DNA of 64,000 nucleotides, taken from positions 1 through 64,000 of the forward strand of contig QXXF01000002.1 in assembly GCA_009911365.1 (NCBI GenBank). The letters run 5' to 3'. Both the position numbers and the translations under genes were made by a program. Below, piece after piece: positions 17,145 through 27,037 of this stretch (the first letter of the stretch is position 1; each line of letters begins with the position of its first letter). The stretch is from Clostridiales bacterium (GTDB lineage Bacteria > Bacillota > Clostridia > Peptostreptococcales > Anaerovoracaceae). The notes beneath the pieces are model-generated. The model ran no database searches. It saw only the letters and a program-made list of their open reading frames with translations, and was not told the DNA's origin.

Positions 17145-17771
17145 CTATTTCTCAAAAACAACAAAACCACATTCGTAAGGATGGTCGCAATACGCACTTT
17201 CTTGTTTATCAGTGCGGTATAGCATACTTTTCAGTATAATTAGAAAATCTCCACCACCCGATAGAATCATGTATTCTGCCAGAATAAATAGAAGTAATTG
17301 ATTTGTCATTACAGAAACCACTGCTGCTCCACCGCCTAAAACTAATGTAGGCATAGCAGTTCCCAGCAAATATTGCCACTTTTCCAACGGTTCAGAGCAA
17401 GTACAGTATGGAGAAAAACTACTCCAAATAAATCCAAAATCAATCGAATGAAAATGATTCTTTGCAAAAAACCCCCAAGTGACGCCATGTATTAATTCAT
17501 GCAAAATAGTTAGAAGAATAAAAAGAAACGCCGCTACGACAAATCCCAAAGAAATCTCCCCTAAATCAAAACCATTCACATTATAGTAAAACAAAAATGT
17601 TAAAGCTATAAATGGCAGCATACTCAAAGGTCCTAAAAAATTCGCTTGTCGAATATTGATAGTCATATTCTTAATTTTATATCCTTTTTGCTGCATTTCA
17701 TAACTTATTTTTTCAAAGTCATTTTTACGTTTCGATTCTTTTTCTGTTAATTTTCTTTTATCGTTATCCAT
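17145..17771 (-). CDS. DUF3267 membrane protein with HELIH zinc-protease-like motif
   Basis: 208 residues from the ATG at 17769-17771, seven bases after GGAGGA. A charged N-terminal helix is followed by hydrophobic segments near 50-70 and 80-100. The motif LTILHELIHGVTWGFF contains HExxH, as in DUF3267 site-2-protease-like proteins, and a later IILKSMLYRT segment fits the family. It may be an intramembrane metalloprotease, but activity is not shown. It lies 26 bp below the last FtsX permease gene and could be cotranscribed with it. Confidence 0.78.
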   Translation of the reverse strand: MDNDKRKLTEKESKRKNDFEKISYEMQQKGYKIKNMTINIRQANFLGPLSMLPFIALTFLFYYNVNGFDLGEISLGFVVAAFLFILLTILHELIHGVTWGFFAKNHFHSIDFGFIWSSFSPYCTCSEPLEKWQYLLGTAMPTLVLGGGAAVVSVMTNQLLLFILAEYMILSGGGDFLIILKSMLYRTDKQESAYCDHPYECGFVVFEK

Positions 17772-17797
17772 AGATAATTCCTCCAAATTTTATACGC

Positions 17798-20173
17798 TTA
17801 TTCCATCGCCCGCATTTGTTCAATCAGGGATTGTTTTTTCTGTCTGCGGATTGTCCATACAGACAAGATCAGTTCCATTCCGAACAATACCAGAATGAAC
17901 AGGCCCATTTCCAAAACCGGGAATTTGTAAGGCACTACCTTTCCGGCAAAAATGGCAATGCTCATTTTTCTGCAAGCAAATATGGAAGCCGGAAGCCCAA
18001 CGATCAGCGTCGCCAATGTTGCAAAGAGCGCATAGCACAATCCCTCGTAGATGTTCATTTTACATAGCTGTTTTTGTGTTAGGCCGATGGAACGCAAAAC
18101 ACTGTTTTCCTGTTTTCTGGACATCTGGTTAGAGAGTGTCGTATTGATAAGGTTGATAACACCAAAAAGGAATACCAGCCATGAAAACACCTCCATACTC
18201 CCGAATGCCACCTGATCTTCCGACTTCATATATTCAATCCGTATATTTATTTCATCTAAAGCAAGGTTACTATGGCTGGCAACAATATTTTTTAGGCCAG
18301 CTTTTACGGTTTCCGCTTTTTTCGGATTGCTTACAATACTCCACGAAAAGTCAAATGAAGTAATTTCCGGGTGCAGTTCATGGAACAATACTTCTGGTGC
18401 AAATGCAACAGCCCCATTGATACCTAATTTCCCCTCCCCTGTATATATGTCCGGGCCAAATAGCCCTGATATAGTAACAGGAACGGATAGCTGCCCCTCT
18501 CCGAAAGAGATTTCAACCGTCGAACCAACTCCCATATCTTCATAATAATCTACAATCGAGCGTGAAATTACGATACTATGAGAATCTGTCGGCATCGTTC
18601 CCTCCGTCAATGCAGCCTCAACCTTAGTATAATTCTGTTCGGTCAGCATATCACAGTTTCCAGTGTTCTGATTGATGTCCCCCTTAAAAGTTGTATGAAG
18701 CGTTTGTCTGTTTACAATTACATCTGTGACACCATCAATAGATAAAATTTCCTGCTTTAATTCCTCGTTCAGTGGATTTCCCGCTGCCATAAGTTCTTCT
18801 TTTGGCACTTCTGATTGTAGATAAATTTTATAATCGCCATCTGGAAAATAAAGCCTTGCCCGCGCTTCCGGGGATCGCGTTAATACAATGGAAGATACCA
18901 CGAGCAGGATAATTCCGCCCAAACTCAAAGACGCTATAATAGAGATTGTCTTTTTGCGGTCACGCTTAAAATTCGCAATTCCCATTGAAACAGGATTGAG
19001 CTTAATATTCTTTTTCCGACTGCGGATGTCCTTTTGCGCCGGGGTAAAACGGACGGCTTCAATCGGGGAAATCCCTGCTGCAATCTTTACTGGCTTACGG
19101 ATGGAAACAGATACCATGATCCAACTGCTTATGAGTGTCAAAATAACCGTTGCCACATAGGAAACAGCGTTAAATCCCTTGGAAAACAGGAGAAAACCGC
19201 CGCATACGCCCAGCACTGTACCAATCAGAATCCCGATACTGCCGAGTTTGTGTCCCTCCTGTTTTACAATCCGCTTGATTTGCTTTGGCGTCGCGCCAAT
19301 CGTCCGAAACTGCCCGTAGCTCTGGATTTTGTCATTGATGGAGATACGGAAGATACTCTGGATCACAATATAGCCGCCGATCAGAACAATAGCAATCACA
19401 CCAACAATCGGTAAAAAATCAAAGGATTTAGAAGCATAAGCAAAATATTTGCTGTTCATTTTGGGCATAGAAAGCTGATATTCCTCCGCAACCTCCCTGC
19501 AATAAGAGGTCATCAGTTCTTCGTCCAACTGAACGCTGTTTTTGAAATGGGCATAGGCGCGATACCCAGCGGGGTTAAACCCATCCCATTCTTTCAGGGC
19601 AGCTTTGGAAAGAATGATGGCACAGGTATTCGCTTCTTTTTCATTTACGCTGTCCAGAATGCCGGTAACGACATAATCGCCATGAAAACTCTCTGTATCT
19701 AAGGTCACAGTGTCCCCGATCTTGGCATTGTGTCCATAGGTGGAAAGAAAGTATTCGCTTACGACAACTTCATTTGCTTTTTCAGGAACCCGGCCCTCTA
19801 ATAACTCCATCTGTGCCTTGGTAATCTCCATCATTTGCGCATCACAATACACATAGGACGCATGATAGCCCTGTTCCGAAAGTTCCTCACCGAGCACATA
19901 GTAGCCGCCTACGCGCTCAAACTCCGGCAGTCCTTTCAGGGTTTCAATATCATTTTCCTCTACGCCCATCCAAACCGCCTCATAAGTATCGACAACCTGA
20001 TTGCGCTGCATTTGTATCAGAGAAGTAGAAACAATTCCTGTAAAACAGATTAGGAACGCCGCCAGCGCAACGGCGATCACCACCATCAGATTCCGGCGCT
20101 TCTCGCTTATCAAACTTTTCTTTGCCAGCTTCTTTGTAATGGCACTGGTATCATTTTCAAAAGGCCATGTCAT
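17798..20173 (-). CDS. FtsX-like ABC transporter permease (paralog 1)
   Basis: 791 residues of the BceB/MacB type. It opens with MTWPFENDTSAITKKLAKKS, has a first membrane helix near 30-50, a large outside domain, three helices near 250-370, a second outside domain, and a final FtsX block (RKQENSVLRSIGLTQKQL, then three helices). The opening is nearly identical to those of the permeases at 20227 and 23465. Just upstream (20189-20217) is a remnant of the 3' end of the ATPase gene, so this copy arose by duplication of an ATPase-permease unit. Confidence 0.9.
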   Translation of the reverse strand: MTWPFENDTSAITKKLAKKSLISEKRRNLMVVIAVALAAFLICFTGIVSTSLIQMQRNQVVDTYEAVWMGVEENDIETLKGLPEFERVGGYYVLGEELSEQGYHASYVYCDAQMMEITKAQMELLEGRVPEKANEVVVSEYFLSTYGHNAKIGDTVTLDTESFHGDYVVTGILDSVNEKEANTCAIILSKAALKEWDGFNPAGYRAYAHFKNSVQLDEELMTSYCREVAEEYQLSMPKMNSKYFAYASKSFDFLPIVGVIAIVLIGGYIVIQSIFRISINDKIQSYGQFRTIGATPKQIKRIVKQEGHKLGSIGILIGTVLGVCGGFLLFSKGFNAVSYVATVILTLISSWIMVSVSIRKPVKIAAGISPIEAVRFTPAQKDIRSRKKNIKLNPVSMGIANFKRDRKKTISIIASLSLGGIILLVVSSIVLTRSPEARARLYFPDGDYKIYLQSEVPKEELMAAGNPLNEELKQEILSIDGVTDVIVNRQTLHTTFKGDINQNTGNCDMLTEQNYTKVEAALTEGTMPTDSHSIVISRSIVDYYEDMGVGSTVEISFGEGQLSVPVTISGLFGPDIYTGEGKLGINGAVAFAPEVLFHELHPEITSFDFSWSIVSNPKKAETVKAGLKNIVASHSNLALDEINIRIEYMKSEDQVAFGSMEVFSWLVFLFGVINLINTTLSNQMSRKQENSVLRSIGLTQKQLCKMNIYEGLCYALFATLATLIVGLPASIFACRKMSIAIFAGKVVPYKFPVLEMGLFILVLFGMELILSVWTIRRQKKQSLIEQMRAME

Positions 20174-20188
20174 AGCCTGCCACCTCCT

Positions 20189-20217
20189 TATTCCACAATC
20201 TTTCCGTCCTCAATTCC
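20189..20217 (-). pseudogene. Remnant of ABC ATPase gene 3' end
   Basis: The minus strand reads IEDGKIVE-stop followed by the same AAGGAGGTGGCAGGCT leader seen between the intact ATPase gene (stop at 22659) and paralog 2. Only these codons remain; the preceding bases belong to the end of paralog 2. It is a duplication scar. Confidence 0.72.
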
Positions 20218-20226
20218 ATACAGTTA

Positions 20227-22644
20227 CTATTCCGTTCTCAACCGTTCCACCAAAGTATCTTTCTCAATGGATCGGCTGACTTCATAGCTAATGCAAATCT
20301 GCAATCCGACAAGCACAATGGAGAATAAAAGGATTGGGAATATATTAAACTCAAAAAGGATAAATTTCAGGGCCAATACCTTATTTGCCAAATAGCATAA
20401 CAGGCCACCTCCCGCAACACCCAAAAAGGTTGCCAATATTGCAGACTTTACGCTAATGCTCATACCCTCTCGGTAAAGCATTTTTCTTAGTTGTTGATTT
20501 GTCATTCCGACAGCCTGCAAAAGAGCAAATTCCCGTTTACGGACAATAGCGCTGCTGATTAGCATATTCACCATATTTAATAGACCGAAAAGAATTACAA
20601 ATGCAGAAATACCGTACAGACTGCTTGTGGTTGCCTTTATGAATCCTCTAATTGTAGAAAATTCTTCATCGTAAATTTTGAGCCTCAAGTTTGGATTTCC
20701 ACTTATAAGAGCCATTATCCCATCTTGAACAGATTCCTTATAATCCGGGTCACAAAAAACGGATAAATGTGATGTATTATTATAAGGGGAAAGTTCTGCT
20801 ATTGCTTTGCTGGTACAATAGAACAACCCTGTTGATGGAAAGTAGGCAATTCCGGCAACGGTAAAAGTTTTTTCAATGGTTTGTCCGGCAACATCAAAAT
20901 GGAATAACAGTGTATCTCCAATTTTCAAATCGCCATAGTTTGTATCACTTCGATCTGTACGATATTTATTGACAACTATGCCATCCAGACCGATTTCATC
21001 ATAACTGATTGTACCGTCCACAAGTTCACTTGCATTCGCAACAAGTTCTGGTGATAGACTGTTTACAGTTTCTAAATTGTCCTCTGGCGAATCATAGACA
21101 ACTTTTGATTCTACTAAGCGTCCCACGACACATCCATCCAATACAATCTTTTCTACGCCGGGGATTTTATATATTTGTGTCTGCAAATCCTCTGATAGAG
21201 GATTGTCTTGAATGATAGTCGGAAAACGCTCATAAAAGTTATCCATCTGTATGCCAATCTGGAAATTCTCGTCCAATGGATAGCTTTGCCGCAACATAGC
21301 TGGAAGATTGATGGAAGAAATGAGGATAGCTAATGCAATCATCAAGGTTCCACTAATGCTCAATGAAATAATTGACATACGGTTTTTCTTCTGATTCGTT
21401 TTCAGATTGCTTTGCGCCAAAGTGTTTGGTGTAATCCGCTTCAATGTTTTGTGTCCTTGTCCGGCCTTTTCACCTTGAAATTTCATCGCTTCAATGGGGG
21501 AAGTTTTGGCAAGAAGTTTCGCCGGCTTTCTCAAAGCGAACTTGATAACAGCAAAAATCAAGAAACCAGACAATAAAATAATCGCCATGTCATATAAAAG
21601 CCATCGTACCCCGGAGAGAATAATTACAATCACAATAGAAATCAATGCTCCCAAAGGAATAAACCGCAATGCCAGTAAATTCCCCTGCATTTTCAAAAAG
21701 TAACGCAACTGTTTTTTCGTCGTTCCTAATGAAATAAACTGGGCATACATAGGCATCGAATTGACAATGGAAATATAAAATATGCTGTAAATTACAAAGC
21801 TGCTGGCGAACATAATGAATATCGCAAAAAAGATAATACCGACCGCCACAGCACCATCAATGTAGATTCCATCAATATATCTGTCATTTAGTATGATGTC
21901 AAAATCTTCAATACTTCCGGCTTCACCCTTACTTTTCAAAAAATCTTTTTGAGTGTCAGGGCTCATATCGGCATTTTCCGAATTGAGTGAAACTAATACA
22001 TCAACAGTCGTGGCGGTTTGCGTGCTGTAAGTTAAAGAAAGAGTGCTGTACTGTTGTGCGTATTCTGTGCGGAAACGATCAGAGGTCAGAATGTAAAACT
22101 GTTTTCCTTTTTCCTGCGTTTTGTTTCGGATAATACCGCAAACAGTAAAGGTGTTTTCTTTCAATTCGTTTGTCAATGTGTCTACATATTCAAAGAAAAA
22201 TGTGTCACCTAACGCCAATTTGTGAATAGACAGATAAGTTTCAGATACAAGTACCTCTGTGTTACTTTGCGGTAGGTTTCCATCCATCAGTTCAAAGCCC
22301 AAAAAGGACATTGCCGGATCATCCATGTATGCCAGATCAGTGCGTCCATCACTGTTCACAATATTACCAAAGGTCTTATAAACACCAACTGCTTCAAAAT
22401 CATTATCAGTCTGCAACTTGTTTTTCGTATCTTCGCTCACAGCGCGAAACATAGCATGATAAGGTGCTTGTGTGGATTGTTTCAATGCGTCATTTACTAA
22501 AATCGAAAAGACGGTTGCCATTAGGCAAGTCGCAATTACAATAATAATTGCAGTGATTAAAGTCTTGAGCTTATGTTCCTTTAGGTCAGCTTTCGCCAGT
22601 TTCTTTATAATAGTGCTGGTGTCATTTTCAAAAGTCCATGTCAT
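20227..22644 (-). CDS. FtsX-like ABC transporter permease (paralog 2)
   Basis: 805 residues, opening MTWTFENDTSTIIKKLAKAD, then a first helix near 30-50, the usual two outside domains and eight or so membrane segments, and the FtsX signature RKREFALLQAVGMTNQQLRK near 715. It starts 14 bp downstream of the ATPase stop with AAGGAGG, so it is the most likely direct partner of that ATPase. It is homologous to paralogs 1 and 3 but clearly diverged in the outside domains, which in this family contact the drug or peptide. Confidence 0.9.
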   Translation of the reverse strand: MTWTFENDTSTIIKKLAKADLKEHKLKTLITAIIIVIATCLMATVFSILVNDALKQSTQAPYHAMFRAVSEDTKNKLQTDNDFEAVGVYKTFGNIVNSDGRTDLAYMDDPAMSFLGFELMDGNLPQSNTEVLVSETYLSIHKLALGDTFFFEYVDTLTNELKENTFTVCGIIRNKTQEKGKQFYILTSDRFRTEYAQQYSTLSLTYSTQTATTVDVLVSLNSENADMSPDTQKDFLKSKGEAGSIEDFDIILNDRYIDGIYIDGAVAVGIIFFAIFIMFASSFVIYSIFYISIVNSMPMYAQFISLGTTKKQLRYFLKMQGNLLALRFIPLGALISIVIVIILSGVRWLLYDMAIILLSGFLIFAVIKFALRKPAKLLAKTSPIEAMKFQGEKAGQGHKTLKRITPNTLAQSNLKTNQKKNRMSIISLSISGTLMIALAILISSINLPAMLRQSYPLDENFQIGIQMDNFYERFPTIIQDNPLSEDLQTQIYKIPGVEKIVLDGCVVGRLVESKVVYDSPEDNLETVNSLSPELVANASELVDGTISYDEIGLDGIVVNKYRTDRSDTNYGDLKIGDTLLFHFDVAGQTIEKTFTVAGIAYFPSTGLFYCTSKAIAELSPYNNTSHLSVFCDPDYKESVQDGIMALISGNPNLRLKIYDEEFSTIRGFIKATTSSLYGISAFVILFGLLNMVNMLISSAIVRKREFALLQAVGMTNQQLRKMLYREGMSISVKSAILATFLGVAGGGLLCYLANKVLALKFILFEFNIFPILLFSIVLVGLQICISYEVSRSIEKDTLVERLRTE

Positions 22645-22658
22645 AGCCTGCCACCTCC

Positions 22659-23324
22659 TTACTCCACAATCTTTCCGTCCTCAATGCGGACAATCCGATC
22701 TGCAAGGCGGGCAATGTCATTGTTGTGGGTAATCATCACGACAGTTTGCCGGAACTCCGCGCTGGTGCGTTTGATAAGCCCCAGCACCTCGGCGCTGGTC
22801 TTGCTGTCAAGGTTGCCGGTCGGCTCGTCGGCCAGCACGATAGCCGGTTTGGTAATCAGGGCGCGGGCAATCGCCACACGCTGCTGCTGGCCGCCGGAAA
22901 GATTGGTCGGCATATTTTTCAATTTATCTTCCAGCCCCAGCAGGTGAACGATCTCGTCCAAAAACTTCTGATCCACCGTGTCCCCGTCCAGCTCCACCGG
23001 CAGGACAATGTTCTCATACACATTCAGGATGGGAACAAGGTTATAGTTCTGGAAGATAAAACCGATGTTGCGGCGGCGGAAGATGGTGAGCTGTTCGTCG
23101 TTCTTCTTTGCCAGTTCTTCGCCCCGGACAATCACGGTTCCGCTGGTGGGAGTGTCCAGCCCGCCCATCATGTGAAGCAGGGTAGACTTGCCGCTGCCGG
23201 AGATTCCCACAACGGCCACAAATTCGCCCTCGTCTACGGAGAAGTTCACGCCGTCAAGGGCGCGGGTAATGTTCGGCTCTGCACCGTAATGCTTTTTTAG
23301 GTCAATCGTCTGTAAAATGCTCAT
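22659..23324 (-). CDS. MacB/BceA-type ABC transporter ATP-binding protein
   Basis: 221 residues from the ATG at 23322-23324 (AAGGAG eight bases upstream). Walker A GISGSGKST is near 40, the Q loop IFQNYNLVP near 90, the signature LSGGQQQRVAIARAL near 140 and Walker B IVLADEPTGNLDS near 160. It is the only intact ATPase of the cluster and presumably serves the three FtsX permeases. It has its own copy of the shared operator/promoter block (23367-23403). Confidence 0.93.
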   Translation of the reverse strand: MSILQTIDLKKHYGAEPNITRALDGVNFSVDEGEFVAVVGISGSGKSTLLHMMGGLDTPTSGTVIVRGEELAKKNDEQLTIFRRRNIGFIFQNYNLVPILNVYENIVLPVELDGDTVDQKFLDEIVHLLGLEDKLKNMPTNLSGGQQQRVAIARALITKPAIVLADEPTGNLDSKTSAEVLGLIKRTSAEFRQTVVMITHNNDIARLADRIVRIEDGKIVE

Positions 23325-23366
23325 ATTCAAAACTCCTTTCAAGGCTTTCTGCCTGTTGATAAGGGT

Positions 23367-23403
23367 ATTGTAAAACCCAAATGTCCGCGAAATGTTACAG
23401 CGG
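23367..23403 (-). promoter_or_regulatory. Operator/promoter of the ATPase-permease operon
   Basis: On the minus strand the site CTGTAACATTTCGCGGACAT contains ACATTT twice at 11-bp spacing (plus-strand 23379-23403); six bases later comes TACAAT (23367-23372). There is no good -35, as expected for a promoter activated by an OmpR-type regulator. A second diverged site follows at about 23434-23456. Confidence 0.75.
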
Positions 23404-23464
23404 CCCAAAAAATTCATTGAAAATCGGGGTGAAATGTTACAACGCTCGGACATTTCAAAAATTT

Positions 23465-25840
23465 CTATGATAATTCCCGTATTTGATCTACCAGAGATTG
23501 TTTTTTTATCTGCCGGATTGCCAAATACGAGAAAAGCATTTGGACGGCAAGCATCAGCATAAAATAACTGAACATTTCAACTGTTGGAAAATGATAGCTT
23601 ACTTTTCCAAAAATACTCATTGCACTAAAGACGGTGCAGAGAAGATACCCGATAAGAGTTCCGCATGATATGGAAAGAAGCAGCACCCCTAATGTATAGA
23701 ACAAGCCCTCTATCAATAACATTTTTGAAAGCTGCTTACTGCTCAAACCAACCGCTTGCAAAACACCCAATTCCCGCTTCCGTGTCAAGATGTTTGTTAT
23801 CAGTGTGTTTAACAGGTTGATAATGCCAAAAACCCCGATAAACATAACAAAAATGTAAACTGGCATACGATAATTCAATAGTTTTTCGTTGTATGCCTCT
23901 GCCCAATCATTCAAGGTACTGACATAGACGCTGGAAGTCGGTGGAATTATCTTTTGGATTTCATCTTTTGCAGCTGCCCATTTACTGTCATCTGTATCTA
24001 CAATAAATTGATAATTGAGGTTTTCAATAGGAACGATCTTTGACAGCATTTCTAAAGGAATAAATAGCGTATCATATCCGCCATACGGGATATTAGCGTC
24101 CACAACTCCCATTACTTTTACTTCCAATGTTTGTCCGCCAACTTCAATCAGAAGTTCGTCCCCAATCGCTGCATCCCACCCAAAAGTTTCTTTCCACTGT
24201 GGGCCATTTTCAATAATAATGCCATTATTATTAAGTAGTTCCTGCAAATCTGCTGTACCATCAATCAAATATTCTTCAAGCAATTTTTGAGAGCTTGGCA
24301 TATATGCGTCTGAAACAACCGGTTCAATATCTCCCGTTGGCATACGGACATTCAAAACGGTGCCCTGGTATTCTTTTATTTCTTCCACACCATCTATGTC
24401 CAAAATGGATTCTCTAAAATCTTCTGTGAGCAGATTTGATTTTTGGAGTTCTGAATATTGTTCGCTGTTATGTGCCTGCGGCCCGTAATCGCCTAATTCA
24501 AGGCGAATTTCTCCGTAAGGAAAACTCCTACGCGCCATCGCTAAAGGATCAATGGAATTAAAATATGCAGAGCTTGCCATCAGCAAAATTCCACATACCC
24601 CTAACGACAGGAGCGTTAAAGCGGTTTTCTTTCTGTTCCTTGCAAAATTAAGGAAAGCTAAATTTTTCGCGGATAGAGAACGATGTAACACTTTTGTACT
24701 GTTGGACATTACATCATTATTGCCCGCCATATAACGGACTGCTTCAATAGGCGTAACGTGAGCAGCAATTTTGGCTGGCTTAATTACAGCAATCATAACG
24801 CATAGATACACAAACAGAGCTGTGACAGCGGCAATTACAAATACCATTAAAGTGTTCCAGCCTTGTGGGACAAGGACATATCCCGCTATTGCACCGGCTA
24901 ATATTCCAATCGGAATACCAATTCTGGAAAGATGGAATCCCTCTCTAAAAACGATTTTTTTCATCTGTTTTCCAGTTGCCCCTATTGTCCGCAGTTTCCC
25001 ATATTCTTTTGTTTTTCTGGCTATGGACACATAGAACAGACTGTAAATAACAAGGGTACAAGACAAAGCGATAATAATACTGATAAATGCTATTACAGCG
25101 ATATATTGACTGCTTCTCTGTTCAATGAGAGAAAAATAATATGTTGAAAACTGCATTTGCTCCAGCTGTATTTCCAATTCTCTGCACAATGTTGATAATT
25201 CGGCTTGTATAGCGGCCTTAGACCAACCATCAGATTCATTCAAACGGATATAAGCGGAGTATGCCGGTTCGCTGATCTTGTTTTCAATATAGGACTGCGA
25301 CACGAATACGGAATAATTTGAATTTTCGACAGGCAAAATACCACATAAGGTATAATCTTTTTCTCCATCTCCCAGATTTAACGATATAGTATCGCCTATG
25401 GATTTGGACAATCCAGCTCTATCAAGAAACGCCTTTGTGATAGCAATTTCATTTGTAGATTTGGGCAATTCTCCCTCTAAATCAGGATATTTTGCTAATT
25501 TCATCAACGTTTCGTCCATTGAACGAACGGTTAATTTGTAGTCCCCATAAGATACTAAACCCAACAAATGACTTACACCCACTTGAACCCTATCGTCATT
25601 TACTAATTTCGTAATGGTATCATTATCGACTTCATTGATGATTGCTTGATAACGCCCAGCCGCATCATTTAATGATTTTCGCTGCGAAGCAAAAAAATAC
25701 AAGGTCGTTGTCATTATCAAACAGGTAGCTAAGGCAATCGTAATGATAATGAGAATGTTTCTGCTTTTATCTGCTTTTAAGTTTCGTTTTGCCAACTTTT
25801 TTACAATGGCGCTTGTATCGTTCTCAAAAGGCCATGTCAT
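23465..25840 (-). CDS. FtsX-like ABC transporter permease (paralog 3)
   Basis: 791 residues from the ATG at 25838-25840, preceded by GGAGG; a longer open frame upstream crosses the operator block and is rejected. It opens MTWPFENDTSAIVKKLAKRN, with a membrane helix near 30-50, three helices near 250-380, and the FtsX signature RKRELGVLQAVGLSSKQLSK near 700. It has its own operator and promoter and is separated from the ATPase gene by a second copy of that block. It is probably an alternative permease partner or an evolved sensor subunit. Confidence 0.9.
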   Translation of the reverse strand: MTWPFENDTSAIVKKLAKRNLKADKSRNILIIITIALATCLIMTTTLYFFASQRKSLNDAAGRYQAIINEVDNDTITKLVNDDRVQVGVSHLLGLVSYGDYKLTVRSMDETLMKLAKYPDLEGELPKSTNEIAITKAFLDRAGLSKSIGDTISLNLGDGEKDYTLCGILPVENSNYSVFVSQSYIENKISEPAYSAYIRLNESDGWSKAAIQAELSTLCRELEIQLEQMQFSTYYFSLIEQRSSQYIAVIAFISIIIALSCTLVIYSLFYVSIARKTKEYGKLRTIGATGKQMKKIVFREGFHLSRIGIPIGILAGAIAGYVLVPQGWNTLMVFVIAAVTALFVYLCVMIAVIKPAKIAAHVTPIEAVRYMAGNNDVMSNSTKVLHRSLSAKNLAFLNFARNRKKTALTLLSLGVCGILLMASSAYFNSIDPLAMARRSFPYGEIRLELGDYGPQAHNSEQYSELQKSNLLTEDFRESILDIDGVEEIKEYQGTVLNVRMPTGDIEPVVSDAYMPSSQKLLEEYLIDGTADLQELLNNNGIIIENGPQWKETFGWDAAIGDELLIEVGGQTLEVKVMGVVDANIPYGGYDTLFIPLEMLSKIVPIENLNYQFIVDTDDSKWAAAKDEIQKIIPPTSSVYVSTLNDWAEAYNEKLLNYRMPVYIFVMFIGVFGIINLLNTLITNILTRKRELGVLQAVGLSSKQLSKMLLIEGLFYTLGVLLLSISCGTLIGYLLCTVFSAMSIFGKVSYHFPTVEMFSYFMLMLAVQMLFSYLAIRQIKKQSLVDQIRELS

Positions 25841-25870
25841 AGTTGTATCACCTCCATATTTGATAAGACT

Positions 25871-25907
25871 ATTGTAAAACCCAAATGTCCGCGAAATGTT
25901 ACAGCGG
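25871..25907 (-). promoter_or_regulatory. Operator/promoter of permease paralog 3
   Basis: The 25-bp block at 25883-25907 is identical to those at 23379 and 27767. TACAAT follows six bases later (25871-25876). The block and its flank (about 25861-25970) repeat the 23356-23465 region almost base for base, about 110 bp. Confidence 0.75.
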
Positions 25908-26005
25908 CCAAAAAATTTCATTGAAAATCGGGGTGAAATGTTACAACGCTCGGACATTTCAAAAAAATTTGCGGCGGGCAGCCGGAAATAGCCGTCCGCC
26001 ACATT

Positions 26006-27037
26006 CTATTTTGTAGGCAGCATAATGGAAAATTCCGAACCCCTGCCCGGCTCCGAAACTACTCTGATATAGCCGCCCTGCCGCGTTATGATCTCGCGGG
26101 CCAGATACAGGCCAATGCCCACGCCCTGCTGTTCGTGTACCTCTTCCTCACGATAGAAGCGCCGGAAGATGGCGGCCTGCTTGCTTTCGGAAATGCCCTT
26201 GCCGGTGTCAGCCACTTTGATCTCCACATACATTTCCCACAGCACCACTGACACAGCGATTTTCCCGCCTGCCGGGGTGTACTTCACCGCATTGTCCAAC
26301 AGGTTAAAAAGGGCTTCGGATGTCCATTTGCTGTCATGGGAAACGGCCAAATCCTCCGGGCAGTCCACAGACACGGCGATTTCTTTTTTCTCCGCTGCAT
26401 ATACAATCCCACTCATAGCCTGCGCTACGGTATCAAAAAGGTGGCCAGGTTTCTTATCCAACTGGATCACGCCCGTTTCCAGCCGGGAGGTTTTCACAAG
26501 GGCCTGAAAGAGAAAGTCCAGCTTATCCGTCTGGCTACGGATTCCCAAGATAAAGTCAGTGCGCTCCGCCTCGGTCATGGGCTTTTCCAGCAGGGTGTCC
26601 GCCGCCATTTTCAGATTGCTTACCGGCGTTTTCACCTGATGGGAAATATCCGATACAAGGGTCTGTAACTCCTGCCGTTCCTCGTCCACAAGACGGCGGT
26701 TCTCCTGCATGATCTGGTAAAGCCTTGCCAGCCGGTGTCCGATTCTGGCAAGCTGGGTTTCGCTGTCCTCCGGGCGCTGGGGCGCTTCATTTCCGGCGAT
26801 CATGTGGTCTAAGGTCTGGCATAGGTCAGCGGTAAACTGCGACAGCCGCTTTCCAAACACCTGCGTCAGTACAAAAATCCCCACAAGGGCGCACAGCAGC
26901 AGCGCCCCGCCAGTCAGCAGCGCCGCCGTTTGTTTTGTCACAAAAAACAGGGCTATGGTAATCCCGGACATAGAGAGGACAAGCCCTATTGCCACCCGGC
27001 CAAACAGCCGCTTTACAGATAGGTTTTGAAACTTCAT
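26006..27037 (-). CDS. BceS-like sensor histidine kinase
   Basis: 343 residues from the ATG at 27035-27037, whose ATGA overlaps the regulator stop. Two membrane helices (about 15-35 and 40-60) with almost no outside loop are followed by a HAMP-like linker and the H box DISHQVKTPVSNLKMAADTLL. N, G and F boxes are present (LLDNAVKYTPAGG, DTGKGISES, GVGIGLYLAREII). Such intramembrane-sensing kinases are triggered by their ABC permease partner rather than by ligand; the three FtsX permeases next door are the candidates. Confidence 0.93.
   Translation of the reverse strand: MKFQNLSVKRLFGRVAIGLVLSMSGITIALFFVTKQTAALLTGGALLLCALVGIFVLTQVFGKRLSQFTADLCQTLDHMIAGNEAPQRPEDSETQLARIGHRLARLYQIMQENRRLVDEERQELQTLVSDISHQVKTPVSNLKMAADTLLEKPMTEAERTDFILGIRSQTDKLDFLFQALVKTSRLETGVIQLDKKPGHLFDTVAQAMSGIVYAAEKKEIAVSVDCPEDLAVSHDSKWTSEALFNLLDNAVKYTPAGGKIAVSVVLWEMYVEIKVADTGKGISESKQAAIFRRFYREEEVHEQQGVGIGLYLAREIITRQGGYIRVVSEPGRGSEFSIMLPTK

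Noticed and set aside
23325-23453. N-terminal extension of the ATPase and permease 3 frames (MSERCNISPRF-type)
   Set aside because: The same extra codons arise in both because the 110-bp operator block is duplicated; the true ATGs have AAGGAG or GGAGG sites.
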